Source of the DNA: Niabella drilacis | GTDB taxonomy: Bacteria > Bacteroidota > Bacteroidia > Chitinophagales > Chitinophagaceae | Assembly (NCBI RefSeq): GCF_900101395.1 | Contig: NZ_FMZO01000003.1 | Coordinates: 1-64,000, forward strand | Direction of reading: 5' to 3' | DNA: 64,000 nt | Shown here: positions 51,483 to 59,691 of the stretch, piece after piece | How the letters are laid out: every line of letters starts with the position of its first letter | How positions within the stretch are numbered: position 1 is the stretch's first letter | Notes under the pieces: generated by a model | The model's database searches: none | Seen by the model: only the letters and a program-made list of their open reading frames with translations | Told to the model about the DNA's origin: nothing | Translations under genes and position numbers: made by a program

Positions 51483-52679
51483 ATGCCACATTCTCTTTTT
51501 AATGCATTGCTTCAAAAATTTCATGCCGGTACACTGGATGAGCAGGAGGCTATCCGCTTCAGGGACCTGCTGCTTTCCGGCGCCTGCGATGAACTGCTGA
51601 AGGATGCGGTGGAGCAGCGGCTGCAACAGCCCCGGTCTCCGGCTGCCTTCACGGATGCAAAAAAGCAATTGTTACTGCAGCAGTTGCTGCAACATATACA
51701 GCAGCCGCCGGAAAAAAAGCAGGCACGGGTTGTACGCTGGTGGTGGGCCGCCGCCGCGGCAGTACTGGTATTGCTGGGCGGCTACTGGTTTTTTAAGCCG
51801 GCAGGGCCTCACAGCCCCGGCCCCGGTATGGCAAAGAAAGTTCCCGATATTAATGCACCCGAAAAATCAACGGCTTATATAACGCTGGCCGATGGCCGGC
51901 AGGTACTGCTGGACAGCCTTGCCAGGGATGTAATAAGTATTGGCAGCGGAACGGGGGTGTATAAGAATGCAGACGGACAGATCAGTTATCAGGGTGCGCC
52001 AGCTGTGGCCACCGTTAATACCCTTACGGTACCCAGGGGTAGCCGGCCAGTAGGGCTGGTGCTGCCGGACGGCTCAAAAGTATGGCTGGATGCGGGCTCT
52101 GCCCTGAGCTATCCTACAGGGTTTACCGGCACCGAGCGCCGGGTAACGCTTACGGGGCAGGGGTATTTTGAAGTGGCCCGTATGAACGCCCCTGGCAGCA
52201 GCGGGACGATGCTGCCGTTTATGGTAACCTCCGGTGAGATAACCACAAAAGTACTGGGCACCCATTTTAATGTAAACGCCTATAAGGAGGAAGGAATGGT
52301 AAAGGTAACCCTGCTGGAAGGGCATGTAAAAGTGGCCCCGGAAGGCGGGGGTGATGAAGTGGATGTAAAACCCGGGCAGCAGGCCCAATGGACGGGCGGC
52401 CATTTAAAGCTGGACCGCTCGCCGGACCTGGATGAGGTAATGGCCTGGCGCAGCGACCGGTTCTATTTTAACGGTACGGACATCCGCTCCGTAATGCAGC
52501 AGGTAGGGCGCTGGTACGATGCGGAGATCGTATTTAAGGAGCCCTTTAGCCACTCCTGCGTGGCAGACCTGCCCAGGAATATGCCCGTATCAGAACTGCT
52601 GAAGATTATTGAACTAACGGGGGTCGTACATTTTAAAATAGAAAATATGCCACACAAAAAGATCACGGTAAGCCGCTAA
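51483..52679 (+). CDS. FecR-family anti-sigma factor
   Basis: A 398-residue single-pass membrane protein that holds the ECF factor and releases it on a signal from the outer-membrane receptor. The cytoplasmic N-terminal domain (MPHSLFNALLQKFHAGTLDE) is followed by a transmembrane helix (WWAAAAAVLVLLGGYWFF, about 83-100). The FecR domain follows (GSRPVGLVLPDGSKVWLDAG, then RRVTLTGQGYFEVAR and GTHFNVNAY). The C-terminal DUF4974/STN-like domain contacts the receptor. It lies 105 bases downstream of the sigma gene. Confidence 0.93.
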   Translation: MPHSLFNALLQKFHAGTLDEQEAIRFRDLLLSGACDELLKDAVEQRLQQPRSPAAFTDAKKQLLLQQLLQHIQQPPEKKQARVVRWWWAAAAAVLVLLGGYWFFKPAGPHSPGPGMAKKVPDINAPEKSTAYITLADGRQVLLDSLARDVISIGSGTGVYKNADGQISYQGAPAVATVNTLTVPRGSRPVGLVLPDGSKVWLDAGSALSYPTGFTGTERRVTLTGQGYFEVARMNAPGSSGTMLPFMVTSGEITTKVLGTHFNVNAYKEEGMVKVTLLEGHVKVAPEGGGDEVDVKPGQQAQWTGGHLKLDRSPDLDEVMAWRSDRFYFNGTDIRSVMQQVGRWYDAEIVFKEPFSHSCVADLPRNMPVSELLKIIELTGVVHFKIENMPHKKITVSR

Positions 52680-52719
52680 GCGGCAAAAACAGACTTTCTG
52701 GCTGGCCCGGAGGAAAAAA

Positions 52720-52747
52720 GCCGCTATGGATTAGGCCCCATAGCGGC
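52720..52747 (-). terminator. Hairpin between FecR and SusC genes
   Basis: A perfect 10-base stem (52720-52729 with 52738-52747) with 8-base loop. On the minus strand it is followed by TTTTTT, so it reads as a terminator for antisense transcription. On the plus strand it has no T tract and may only set transcript stability between the regulators and the highly expressed receptor gene. Confidence 0.55.
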
Positions 52748-52824
52748 GTAAAGCCCGGGCTGACCCAAATATAAATGGTCGTAGGAGACTGTATTATTTC
52801 ACCAACCCAAGCAAATGCAAATGT

Positions 52825-55800
52825 ATGGATTTAAAAAAAATGTTTTGTGCCGGAGGCCGGCACAGGGAATTAAAAAGATTGCTGCTGATTATGAAATTGA
52901 CGACATTCTTTCTTTTGTGCGTCTTACTGCAGGCCGCCGCAAGCGGGCACTCGCAAAATGTAACCCTGTCGCTCAAAAGCGCCCCCATTGAAAAAGCGTT
53001 CAGGGAAATAGGGAGGCAGACCGGTTACCGCTTTGTGTATTTTAAGGAGCAGCTGGAAAACCTGCCGCCGGTAACGCTTGCTGTTAAGAACAAACCGTTG
53101 ACAGACGTGCTGCAGGAGTTGTTCCTGCGCCGGCCGCTCAGTTATACAGTAACCGGCAACTATATTTCTATAAAAAAAACGCCCGTGATCCAAACGGCAC
53201 TGGAGCCTCTGCCCATTGAGGTGCGCGGAGTGGTTACCGACAGTGCCGGAACCCCGCTGGCAGGAGCTACGGTAGCACTGGCAGGAAGCTCAAGAGCTGT
53301 AAAAACAAATAACCAGGGTGCCTTTTTGATTGAAGCGGATCCTGGATCGCTATTGGTGATCACCTATATCGGGTTCCAGGAGGAACGGATCAAAGCGCCG
53401 GAAGACGGGTCGTTAACCGTTGTGTTGCAGCGGGCCCCGGACCCCGGGATGAACGAGGTGGTGGTCCTGGGTTTTGGACAAACCCAGAAACGGGAACTGC
53501 AAACAGGCGCCACGGCATCTGTCAGTTCAAAGGAACTGAAGCAAAGCCCCGCAGCCAATCTAACCAATGCGCTTGCCGGCCGTTTGCCGGGATTGATCTC
53601 GCTGCAACGGGGTGGTGAACCCGGAAATGATGCTGCAATGCTGTTTATCAGGGGCAGGGCTACCACCAACGGGCAGGATCCGCTGCTGACCATTGACGGG
53701 GTGCAGAAGGACTATAGCGCTATTACCCTGCTGGATGTAAACGAGATCGAAAACATCACCATCCTGAAAGATGCGTCGGCTACCGCATTGTATGGCGTTA
53801 AGGGCGCAAACGGGGTTATTATTGTTACCACCAAAAGAGGCGTAAACGGAACGCCACGGATCACTATGTCCATGGAGCGGGCCACTCAAAAGCCGGTAAA
53901 AGTTCCCCGGTTCCTGGATTCATATGACTATGCATTGCTTGCGAATGAAGCATGGCATAATGATAACCCGAATGGTACGCCCATTTATAATGAGGCGGCG
54001 CTCAACCATTATAAAACCGGCGACGACCCCCTGTTATACCCCAGTGTAGACTGGCTCAGGGAAATTATGAAGCCGGGCCTGCAGGACCGTGTTAATTTTA
54101 ATGTAAGCGGGGGCAGCGATAAAGTACGCTATTTTGTAAATGCCGGGTACCTGAATCAAAAAGGTGTGTATAAAGCAGTGAAGAATGACCTGTATGACCC
54201 CAATGCAGCTTTTAAACGCTACAACTTCCGGTCAAATATCGACATCAACTTTGATGAGGATTTTTCCATTGGCTTAAGTTTATTCGGTGCCATAGAAGAC
54301 AAACGGAATCCTAATTTTACGGACGCAGACATTTTTTGGACCCTGCTGCAGGTGCCACCGAATTATGGCCCTGTTAAATGGCCCACGGGTTATTACAGTA
54401 AAGGGAACGATGTATTTAACCCGCTTTGGCTGCTGAATGAAAGTGGTTATACACAGGCATTCAACTCCTCGTTGTCCGGTTTGTTCAGCCTGGAGCGCAA
54501 ACTGGATTTTATAACAAAGGGCCTTTCCTTTAAGGGGCATTATTCCTTTGACGGATATTTCAAAAACAGCCTGGTTCGCCGGGCTTCCCGGCAGATTGCC
54601 ACCTATGTGGGCGGCCCGCTCGATAGCCTCACCAGCTATAATTACTCGCAGGTAGACCTGCCGCTGCAGGCGCCGGCTTCCACCTATTCGCAAAACCGCG
54701 ATGTCTGGATCGACCTGTCGCTGAATTATCACCGCACATTCGGGGATCATGATGTTACCGGCCTTTTGCTGGCAAACCGCACCCAGCATATTGTAGCCAA
54801 CCAGGTGCCCTTTGTTTCGCAGGGTATGGTGGCAAGGCTTGCTTACAATTATAAAATGAAATACCTGCTGGAGATGAACGGGGCATATAACGGAACCGAC
54901 AATTTTGCACCGGACAATCGCTATGGATTCTTTCCCTCTGTTTCGGCAGGGTATGTGATTTCCAAAGAACCTTTCTGGGAATCTGTTGGACCCATTACGT
55001 TTTTAAAGCTGCGCGGATCTTACGGGATGGTGGGCAATGACCAGATCGCCGGCCGGCGCTGGCCCTTTATTTCGGAATTTGCAGCGGCAGCCGGTTATCC
55101 TTTTGGTACCACTCTTTCCAATGCCATAGCCGGAACGGCAGAAGGAGCCATGGCCAACCCGGATGTTTCCTGGGAAAAATCAACCAAGGCTGATATCGGC
55201 ATTGAAATGAACCTGTGGGGCACGCTGTTTTCCGTAAAGGCAGATTATTTTAATGAAAAACGCACGGACATCCTTATTACCCGTAATACAGTGCCCGGCA
55301 TTATTGGCGCCAGCGGCGGTCAGCTGCCTACGGTAAACTGGGGCCGGATCAATAACCACGGGTTTGAAGTGGAACTGAATCACCAGAACCGGATCGGTGC
55401 GGTCAGCTATTTTGTGAACTCCAATTTGTCGAAAGTGCGCAACAAAGTGCTTTTTATTGATGAAGCGGCCAACCTCATTCCCTGGCAGCAGGCCACCGGG
55501 CGCCAGCTGGGAATGCTATGGGGGCTAACGTCATTGGGCTTTTTCCAAAACCAGGAGGAAATTGACAATAGCCCCAAACAATTCGGAACCGTAATTCCCG
55601 GCGATATAAAATATAAGGATATGAACGGGGATGGCGTCATTGATGGAAATGATGAAGGATACGTGCTGGGCAGCAATGTGCCGGAAGTGTTTTATGGTAT
55701 TTCGGCCGGCATCAGCTGGAAGAACCTGGACTTCAGTATCCTGTTCCAGGGTGCGGGAAATGTGTACCGGAACCTGCAGGGCACCGGCATCTGGGAATTT

Positions 55801-56157
55801 TTCCAGGGCGGAAAGGTGGCGGATATACACCAGGGCCGGTGGACGCCCGAAACAGCGGCTACAGCTACTTACCCGGCCCTCCATTATGGAACCAATGCCA
55901 ATAATTTCAGGGGGTCTACCTTCTTTATGGATAACAGCAGTTACCTGCGGTTAAAGAATGTGGAACTGGGGTATACGTTCCGGAATGTGCGGTTGCAAAA
56001 CGGTACCGGGTTTAACACCCTGCGGCTGTATGCCAATGCCATTAACCTGTATACCTGGACCAAGGCCCGGATGTTTGACCCGGAGAACTACAGCGGGTAC
56101 GGAGCGGTTTATCCGCCTACACGGGCCGTTAACTTCGGGTTATCAGTAAGCTTTTAA
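52825..56157 (+). CDS. SusC/RagA TonB-dependent receptor with STN signalling domain
   Basis: An 1110-residue outer-membrane transporter and transducer. The signal peptide (to about SGHSQ) is followed by a STN domain (about 45-115, SLKSAPIEKAFREIGRQTGY), which contacts FecR. A CarboxypepD-like domain (VRGVVTDSAGTPLAGATVAL) and the plug (MNEVVVLGFGQTQKR, LKDASATALYGVKGANGVI) come next, then the barrel ending in RAVNFGLSVSF. Together with the ECF and FecR genes upstream it forms a surface-to-cytoplasm signalling path. Its SusD partner starts 41 bases later. Confidence 0.95.
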   Translation: MDLKKMFCAGGRHRELKRLLLIMKLTTFFLLCVLLQAAASGHSQNVTLSLKSAPIEKAFREIGRQTGYRFVYFKEQLENLPPVTLAVKNKPLTDVLQELFLRRPLSYTVTGNYISIKKTPVIQTALEPLPIEVRGVVTDSAGTPLAGATVALAGSSRAVKTNNQGAFLIEADPGSLLVITYIGFQEERIKAPEDGSLTVVLQRAPDPGMNEVVVLGFGQTQKRELQTGATASVSSKELKQSPAANLTNALAGRLPGLISLQRGGEPGNDAAMLFIRGRATTNGQDPLLTIDGVQKDYSAITLLDVNEIENITILKDASATALYGVKGANGVIIVTTKRGVNGTPRITMSMERATQKPVKVPRFLDSYDYALLANEAWHNDNPNGTPIYNEAALNHYKTGDDPLLYPSVDWLREIMKPGLQDRVNFNVSGGSDKVRYFVNAGYLNQKGVYKAVKNDLYDPNAAFKRYNFRSNIDINFDEDFSIGLSLFGAIEDKRNPNFTDADIFWTLLQVPPNYGPVKWPTGYYSKGNDVFNPLWLLNESGYTQAFNSSLSGLFSLERKLDFITKGLSFKGHYSFDGYFKNSLVRRASRQIATYVGGPLDSLTSYNYSQVDLPLQAPASTYSQNRDVWIDLSLNYHRTFGDHDVTGLLLANRTQHIVANQVPFVSQGMVARLAYNYKMKYLLEMNGAYNGTDNFAPDNRYGFFPSVSAGYVISKEPFWESVGPITFLKLRGSYGMVGNDQIAGRRWPFISEFAAAAGYPFGTTLSNAIAGTAEGAMANPDVSWEKSTKADIGIEMNLWGTLFSVKADYFNEKRTDILITRNTVPGIIGASGGQLPTVNWGRINNHGFEVELNHQNRIGAVSYFVNSNLSKVRNKVLFIDEAANLIPWQQATGRQLGMLWGLTSLGFFQNQEEIDNSPKQFGTVIPGDIKYKDMNGDGVIDGNDEGYVLGSNVPEVFYGISAGISWKNLDFSILFQGAGNVYRNLQGTGIWEFFQGGKVADIHQGRWTPETAATATYPALHYGTNANNFRGSTFFMDNSSYLRLKNVELGYTFRNVRLQNGTGFNTLRLYANAINLYTWTKARMFDPENYSGYGAVYPPTRAVNFGLSVSF

Positions 56158-56198
56158 CAGCAGTTCAAAAGGATTTTTAAAAGTAAACGAAAAGTACA

Positions 56199-57848
56199 AT
56201 GAAACGATTCATATATAAGGTTACCGGTTTATTAGCACTGGTACTGCTATTGACCCAGTGTAACAAGATCAATGATTATTTAAAGCGGGAACCGGTAGGC
56301 GGACTTTCGGAGCTGGATGTGTTTACCCGGTATGGCGAAACCGAAAAGTTTATTGCCGGCATTTATGCAAAGATGGCTGAACGTTCTGAATGGTGGCCGG
56401 CTGCAGAATCAACCAATAAGACCTTCTCTTATGCGGCGGCCAGTGATGAAGCCATTTGCTCTGTGCAATACCCCAACGGGCCGCAAATCTTTACCCAGGG
56501 TACCTTCAACGCCAGCAATAATCCGCTGGACCGCTGGAACGACTTCTATGCAGGTGTGCGCAAAGCCAACCTGTTCCTGGAAAAGATCGGGATGCTGGCC
56601 CCCCAGAACAGTACCCAGGCTTCCGGCAAACAGCGCATGATCGGCGAAGCGCATTTCCTGAGGGCATTCTTCTATATGGAGCTGTTTAAGCGGTACGGCG
56701 GCGTGCCCCTTGTGGACCGCGTGCTGAATATTTCAGACAGCCTGAACCTCCGGCGGAATTCTGCAGAAGAGACCGTAAATTTTATTGCCGCGGATTGCGA
56801 TGCAGCCGCACAGCTGCTGCCGGTGGAACATAGCGCAACAGATTGGGGACGGGCTACAAAAGGAGCCGCGCTAATGCTGAAGGCCAAGGCATTGCTGTTT
56901 GGAGCCAGTTTACTGCATAACCCCTCGCAGGATAAAGCCAAATGGCTGAGCGCTGCAGACGCAGCCCGTGCTGTAGCGGATTTGAACTATTACCAGGTAG
57001 ATGCGGATTATGCCGGACTGATGCATAAGCGCACGGCAAGGAATATCATCTTCCAGTCGAATATCAATCAAACGGACTGGGTGCATTTTAATTTTATTCC
57101 AAGCCTTGGCGGGCAGGCAAGGGTACAACCTTTGCAGAACCTGGTGGATGCCTATGATATGAAATCAAGCGGGCTGCCCATTACGGAAGATCCCTCTTAT
57201 GATGCGGTTAATAATCCCTACGCGAACCGCGATCCTCGTTTTTATCTATCCATTATTCATGATGGCAGCGCATTTAAAGGAAGTCCCGTACTGACCTATC
57301 TAAATGCGCCGGGTGGAAATGATGAGCAGCGCTGGGGCGGTGAGCGTCGCACACAAACAGGGTTTTACCTGCGCAAGACCGTTGATGAAACGGGTAGCAT
57401 TACACCTAATGCGATCGTTGGCGATCATTTCTGGATCTTTATGCGCTTTGAAGAAACATTACTGTGCTACGCAGAAGCCATGAATGAGTACCTGGATGCA
57501 CCTGATCAAAGCGTATATGATGCAGTAAACCAGGTACGCACCCGTGTGGGGATGCCCGCACTGCCCGCCGGTCTGTCAAAAGAAAAAATGCGCCAGCGCA
57601 TACGCAATGAGCGTCGCGTGGAGCTGGCTTTTGAAGGCCAGCGTTTTTGGGATATCCGCCGCTGGCGCATTGGTACCGAAGTGATGCTGAAAGCCCGGGG
57701 CGTGATCATTGATGGTTCCGGCCCAGCCAAGAAACACTGGGATAACGAGATTGAAACGCGGATCTATAAACCGGCTTTTGATCTTTTCCCGATCCCCCAG
57801 AGTGAGTTGAATAAGCAGCCGGCCCTTACGCAAAACGAAGGGTACTAG
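56199..57848 (+). CDS. SusD/RagB-family glycan-binding lipoprotein
   Basis: A 549-residue lipoprotein with signal and lipobox LLLTQC (Cys23 by count). It has SusD helices (IGEAHFLRAFFYMELFKRYG), the C-terminal family signature RNERRVELAFEGQRFWDIRR and final LTQNEGY. It forms the lid of the SusC-type receptor just upstream. The ligand is likely a rhamnose-containing glycan, inferred from the GH78 gene in the same locus. Confidence 0.95.
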   Translation: MKRFIYKVTGLLALVLLLTQCNKINDYLKREPVGGLSELDVFTRYGETEKFIAGIYAKMAERSEWWPAAESTNKTFSYAAASDEAICSVQYPNGPQIFTQGTFNASNNPLDRWNDFYAGVRKANLFLEKIGMLAPQNSTQASGKQRMIGEAHFLRAFFYMELFKRYGGVPLVDRVLNISDSLNLRRNSAEETVNFIAADCDAAAQLLPVEHSATDWGRATKGAALMLKAKALLFGASLLHNPSQDKAKWLSAADAARAVADLNYYQVDADYAGLMHKRTARNIIFQSNINQTDWVHFNFIPSLGGQARVQPLQNLVDAYDMKSSGLPITEDPSYDAVNNPYANRDPRFYLSIIHDGSAFKGSPVLTYLNAPGGNDEQRWGGERRTQTGFYLRKTVDETGSITPNAIVGDHFWIFMRFEETLLCYAEAMNEYLDAPDQSVYDAVNQVRTRVGMPALPAGLSKEKMRQRIRNERRVELAFEGQRFWDIRRWRIGTEVMLKARGVIIDGSGPAKKHWDNEIETRIYKPAFDLFPIPQSELNKQPALTQNEGY

Positions 57849-58293
57849 GGTAATGCCCGGTATACGTTTTTATAGCGGATGCCGGGCTCACCCTTTGGCA
57901 GGCCGTATCGCTTACTTATAGGATCAGCGCTGCGCTGCAGCTTCCAGGGGCAAATGAACCTGACGTTTATTATCAACGAAAGCAGGGTCGATGTCTTTCT
58001 GTCCCAATAGCTATCGGATGCGGGTTTAAGAGTTGAAAGGTAAAAGCTGCAGTGCCTCGTTGCTCTTATTAGCAACAAAAACAGGGTTGAATGGAGGTGC
58101 AGCGCACCGGTAATATAAGCTTGGCGCGTATGCGATATATCGGGATCGATGCAGGACATCAACGGTGCATCGCTAATGCTTTCTTAAAGAAAAAACAACT
58201 GGCTACAGAAGCAGGAAGGTTTCTGTGCTTCTGTGGCAATTTTTAATGCTCCGTACCGGAACATGGTTTATTGATATATGAAATAATAAAAAC
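57849..58293. other. Intergenic between SusD and TIM-barrel gene
   Basis: No gene is supported. A weak GCCCGG/CCGGGC dyad follows the SusD stop. A better hairpin with T-rich tail lies at 58201-58242. This suggests that the two enzyme genes downstream have separate transcript control. Confidence 0.5.
58201..58242 (+). terminator. Terminator-like hairpin before TIM-barrel gene
   Basis: An imperfect 12-13-pair stem (58202-58215 with 58223-58237, core ACAGAAGC/GCTTCTGT) is followed by TTTTT within 3 bases. It lies 50 bases upstream of the next start codon, so it could also act as an attenuator. Confidence 0.5.
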
Positions 58294-59583
58294 ATGAAAA
58301 AGAATATCCTGATCATATTTGCTGTTGTACAGCTCGGATTGGTAGCATGTGGTAAAAGCCAGCCTTTGAAGCCAAAGGCGCCTGCGGAAAACGTATCCTT
58401 AAATCTTGACACGACCAATATCCTGATCGGCGTTTACTGGCCGCCGCTCCTGGAATTTGTGAACGATCAGCAATTCAAATTGCTGGAAGACGGGCATGTA
58501 GATATACTGCAGTATGTGGTCCCCTATACCCAGGAACAGAACCTGAAGATCCTGGACCTGTCTGCAAAATACCATCTTAGCTCCATTATAGCAGATGCGC
58601 GTGTAAACGGCACCAATGCCAGTATTGCAGCAATGGTAGCCGCCTATAAGCACCATAAGGGGCTGGCCGGTTACTATATCAAAGATGAGCCTACTATTGA
58701 ACAGCTGGAGCAGATGGCCGGTATGTACAAGGCTCTGCTGGCGCAGGATCCGGCGCATATCCCGCATGTGAACCTGAACCCTGTATATGCCACAGGCATG
58801 CTGGCCGGGCGCGACTATGAGAAGGATTACGTGGAAAAATGGATACAGCTGGCAGGAGCAAAAAATCTGAAATCCCTGTCGTTCGATAACTATCTGTTTA
58901 TGGATGACGGTACATTGAGAGAAGCGCCCTATTATCAGAACCTTGATATCATACGGAGGCTGGGAATTAAATACAATATAAAGACCTCAGCCTACCTGCA
59001 ATCTGTGGGCATTCCCGGCGCCTATCGGAGGCCAAACCAAAATGAGCTCCGGTTCAATATGTATTCCATCCTGGCTTACGGGGTTAAGTACCCGGTATGG
59101 TTTACCTATACCCGGCCGGCAGATAATACGGCAGAGCGGTTTACACCGGCTATTTTAAATACAGGAGGTCAGATCACTGACCTGTATGAACCGTTTAAAC
59201 GGTTGAATAAAGAGGCAAAGACGCTGGGAAAACAGCTTGTTAAGCTGCAGGCTACTGCGGTATATCATACCGGAGCGGTTATCCCGCAGGGTGCGGAAAC
59301 ATTGCCCGGCGCTTATTACCTGCAACCGGCTCCGGGATCCGGGAACCTGCTGATTGCGCAGATGCAGGATCCCTCCGAAGGGAACCGGTCCTATGCCATG
59401 GTTGTAAATAAGTCGCTGGCGGATACGGTAACGGTTACGTTTAACGTTCATGCACCTGTTACGGCAATTGAGGAAGTTTCGAAGCTGACCGGCACCGGCA
59501 ATCCGTTGCCCGTTATAAATGGTAAAATAGCTGTATCTTTCGCACCGGGTGAAGGACGCCTGTTCCGGTTCAATGGATTTTAA
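58294..59583 (+). CDS. TIM-barrel lipoprotein, putative glycoside hydrolase
   Basis: A 429-residue exported lipoprotein with lipobox LVAC (Cys19). The core looks like a (beta/alpha)8 barrel. Candidate catalytic features are the GYYIKDEPTIEQ motif, with its Glu at the usual acid/base place of clan-A enzymes, and LKSLSFDNYLFMDDG. A small C-terminal beta domain follows. No family number can be given from sequence reading alone. It is encoded between SusD and the GH78 gene, so it probably acts on the same glycan at the cell surface. Confidence 0.7.
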   Translation: MKKNILIIFAVVQLGLVACGKSQPLKPKAPAENVSLNLDTTNILIGVYWPPLLEFVNDQQFKLLEDGHVDILQYVVPYTQEQNLKILDLSAKYHLSSIIADARVNGTNASIAAMVAAYKHHKGLAGYYIKDEPTIEQLEQMAGMYKALLAQDPAHIPHVNLNPVYATGMLAGRDYEKDYVEKWIQLAGAKNLKSLSFDNYLFMDDGTLREAPYYQNLDIIRRLGIKYNIKTSAYLQSVGIPGAYRRPNQNELRFNMYSILAYGVKYPVWFTYTRPADNTAERFTPAILNTGGQITDLYEPFKRLNKEAKTLGKQLVKLQATAVYHTGAVIPQGAETLPGAYYLQPAPGSGNLLIAQMQDPSEGNRSYAMVVNKSLADTVTVTFNVHAPVTAIEEVSKLTGTGNPLPVINGKIAVSFAPGEGRLFRFNGF

Positions 59584-59691
59584 ATGCGCCGGGAAAAACG
59601 TTGAACAGCGCATTGCTTATGAATCACCCTGAAGCCGGGAACGACGGCTTTGCCGGATTTATTAAAGACATTTAAAACGGATAACGATAAA

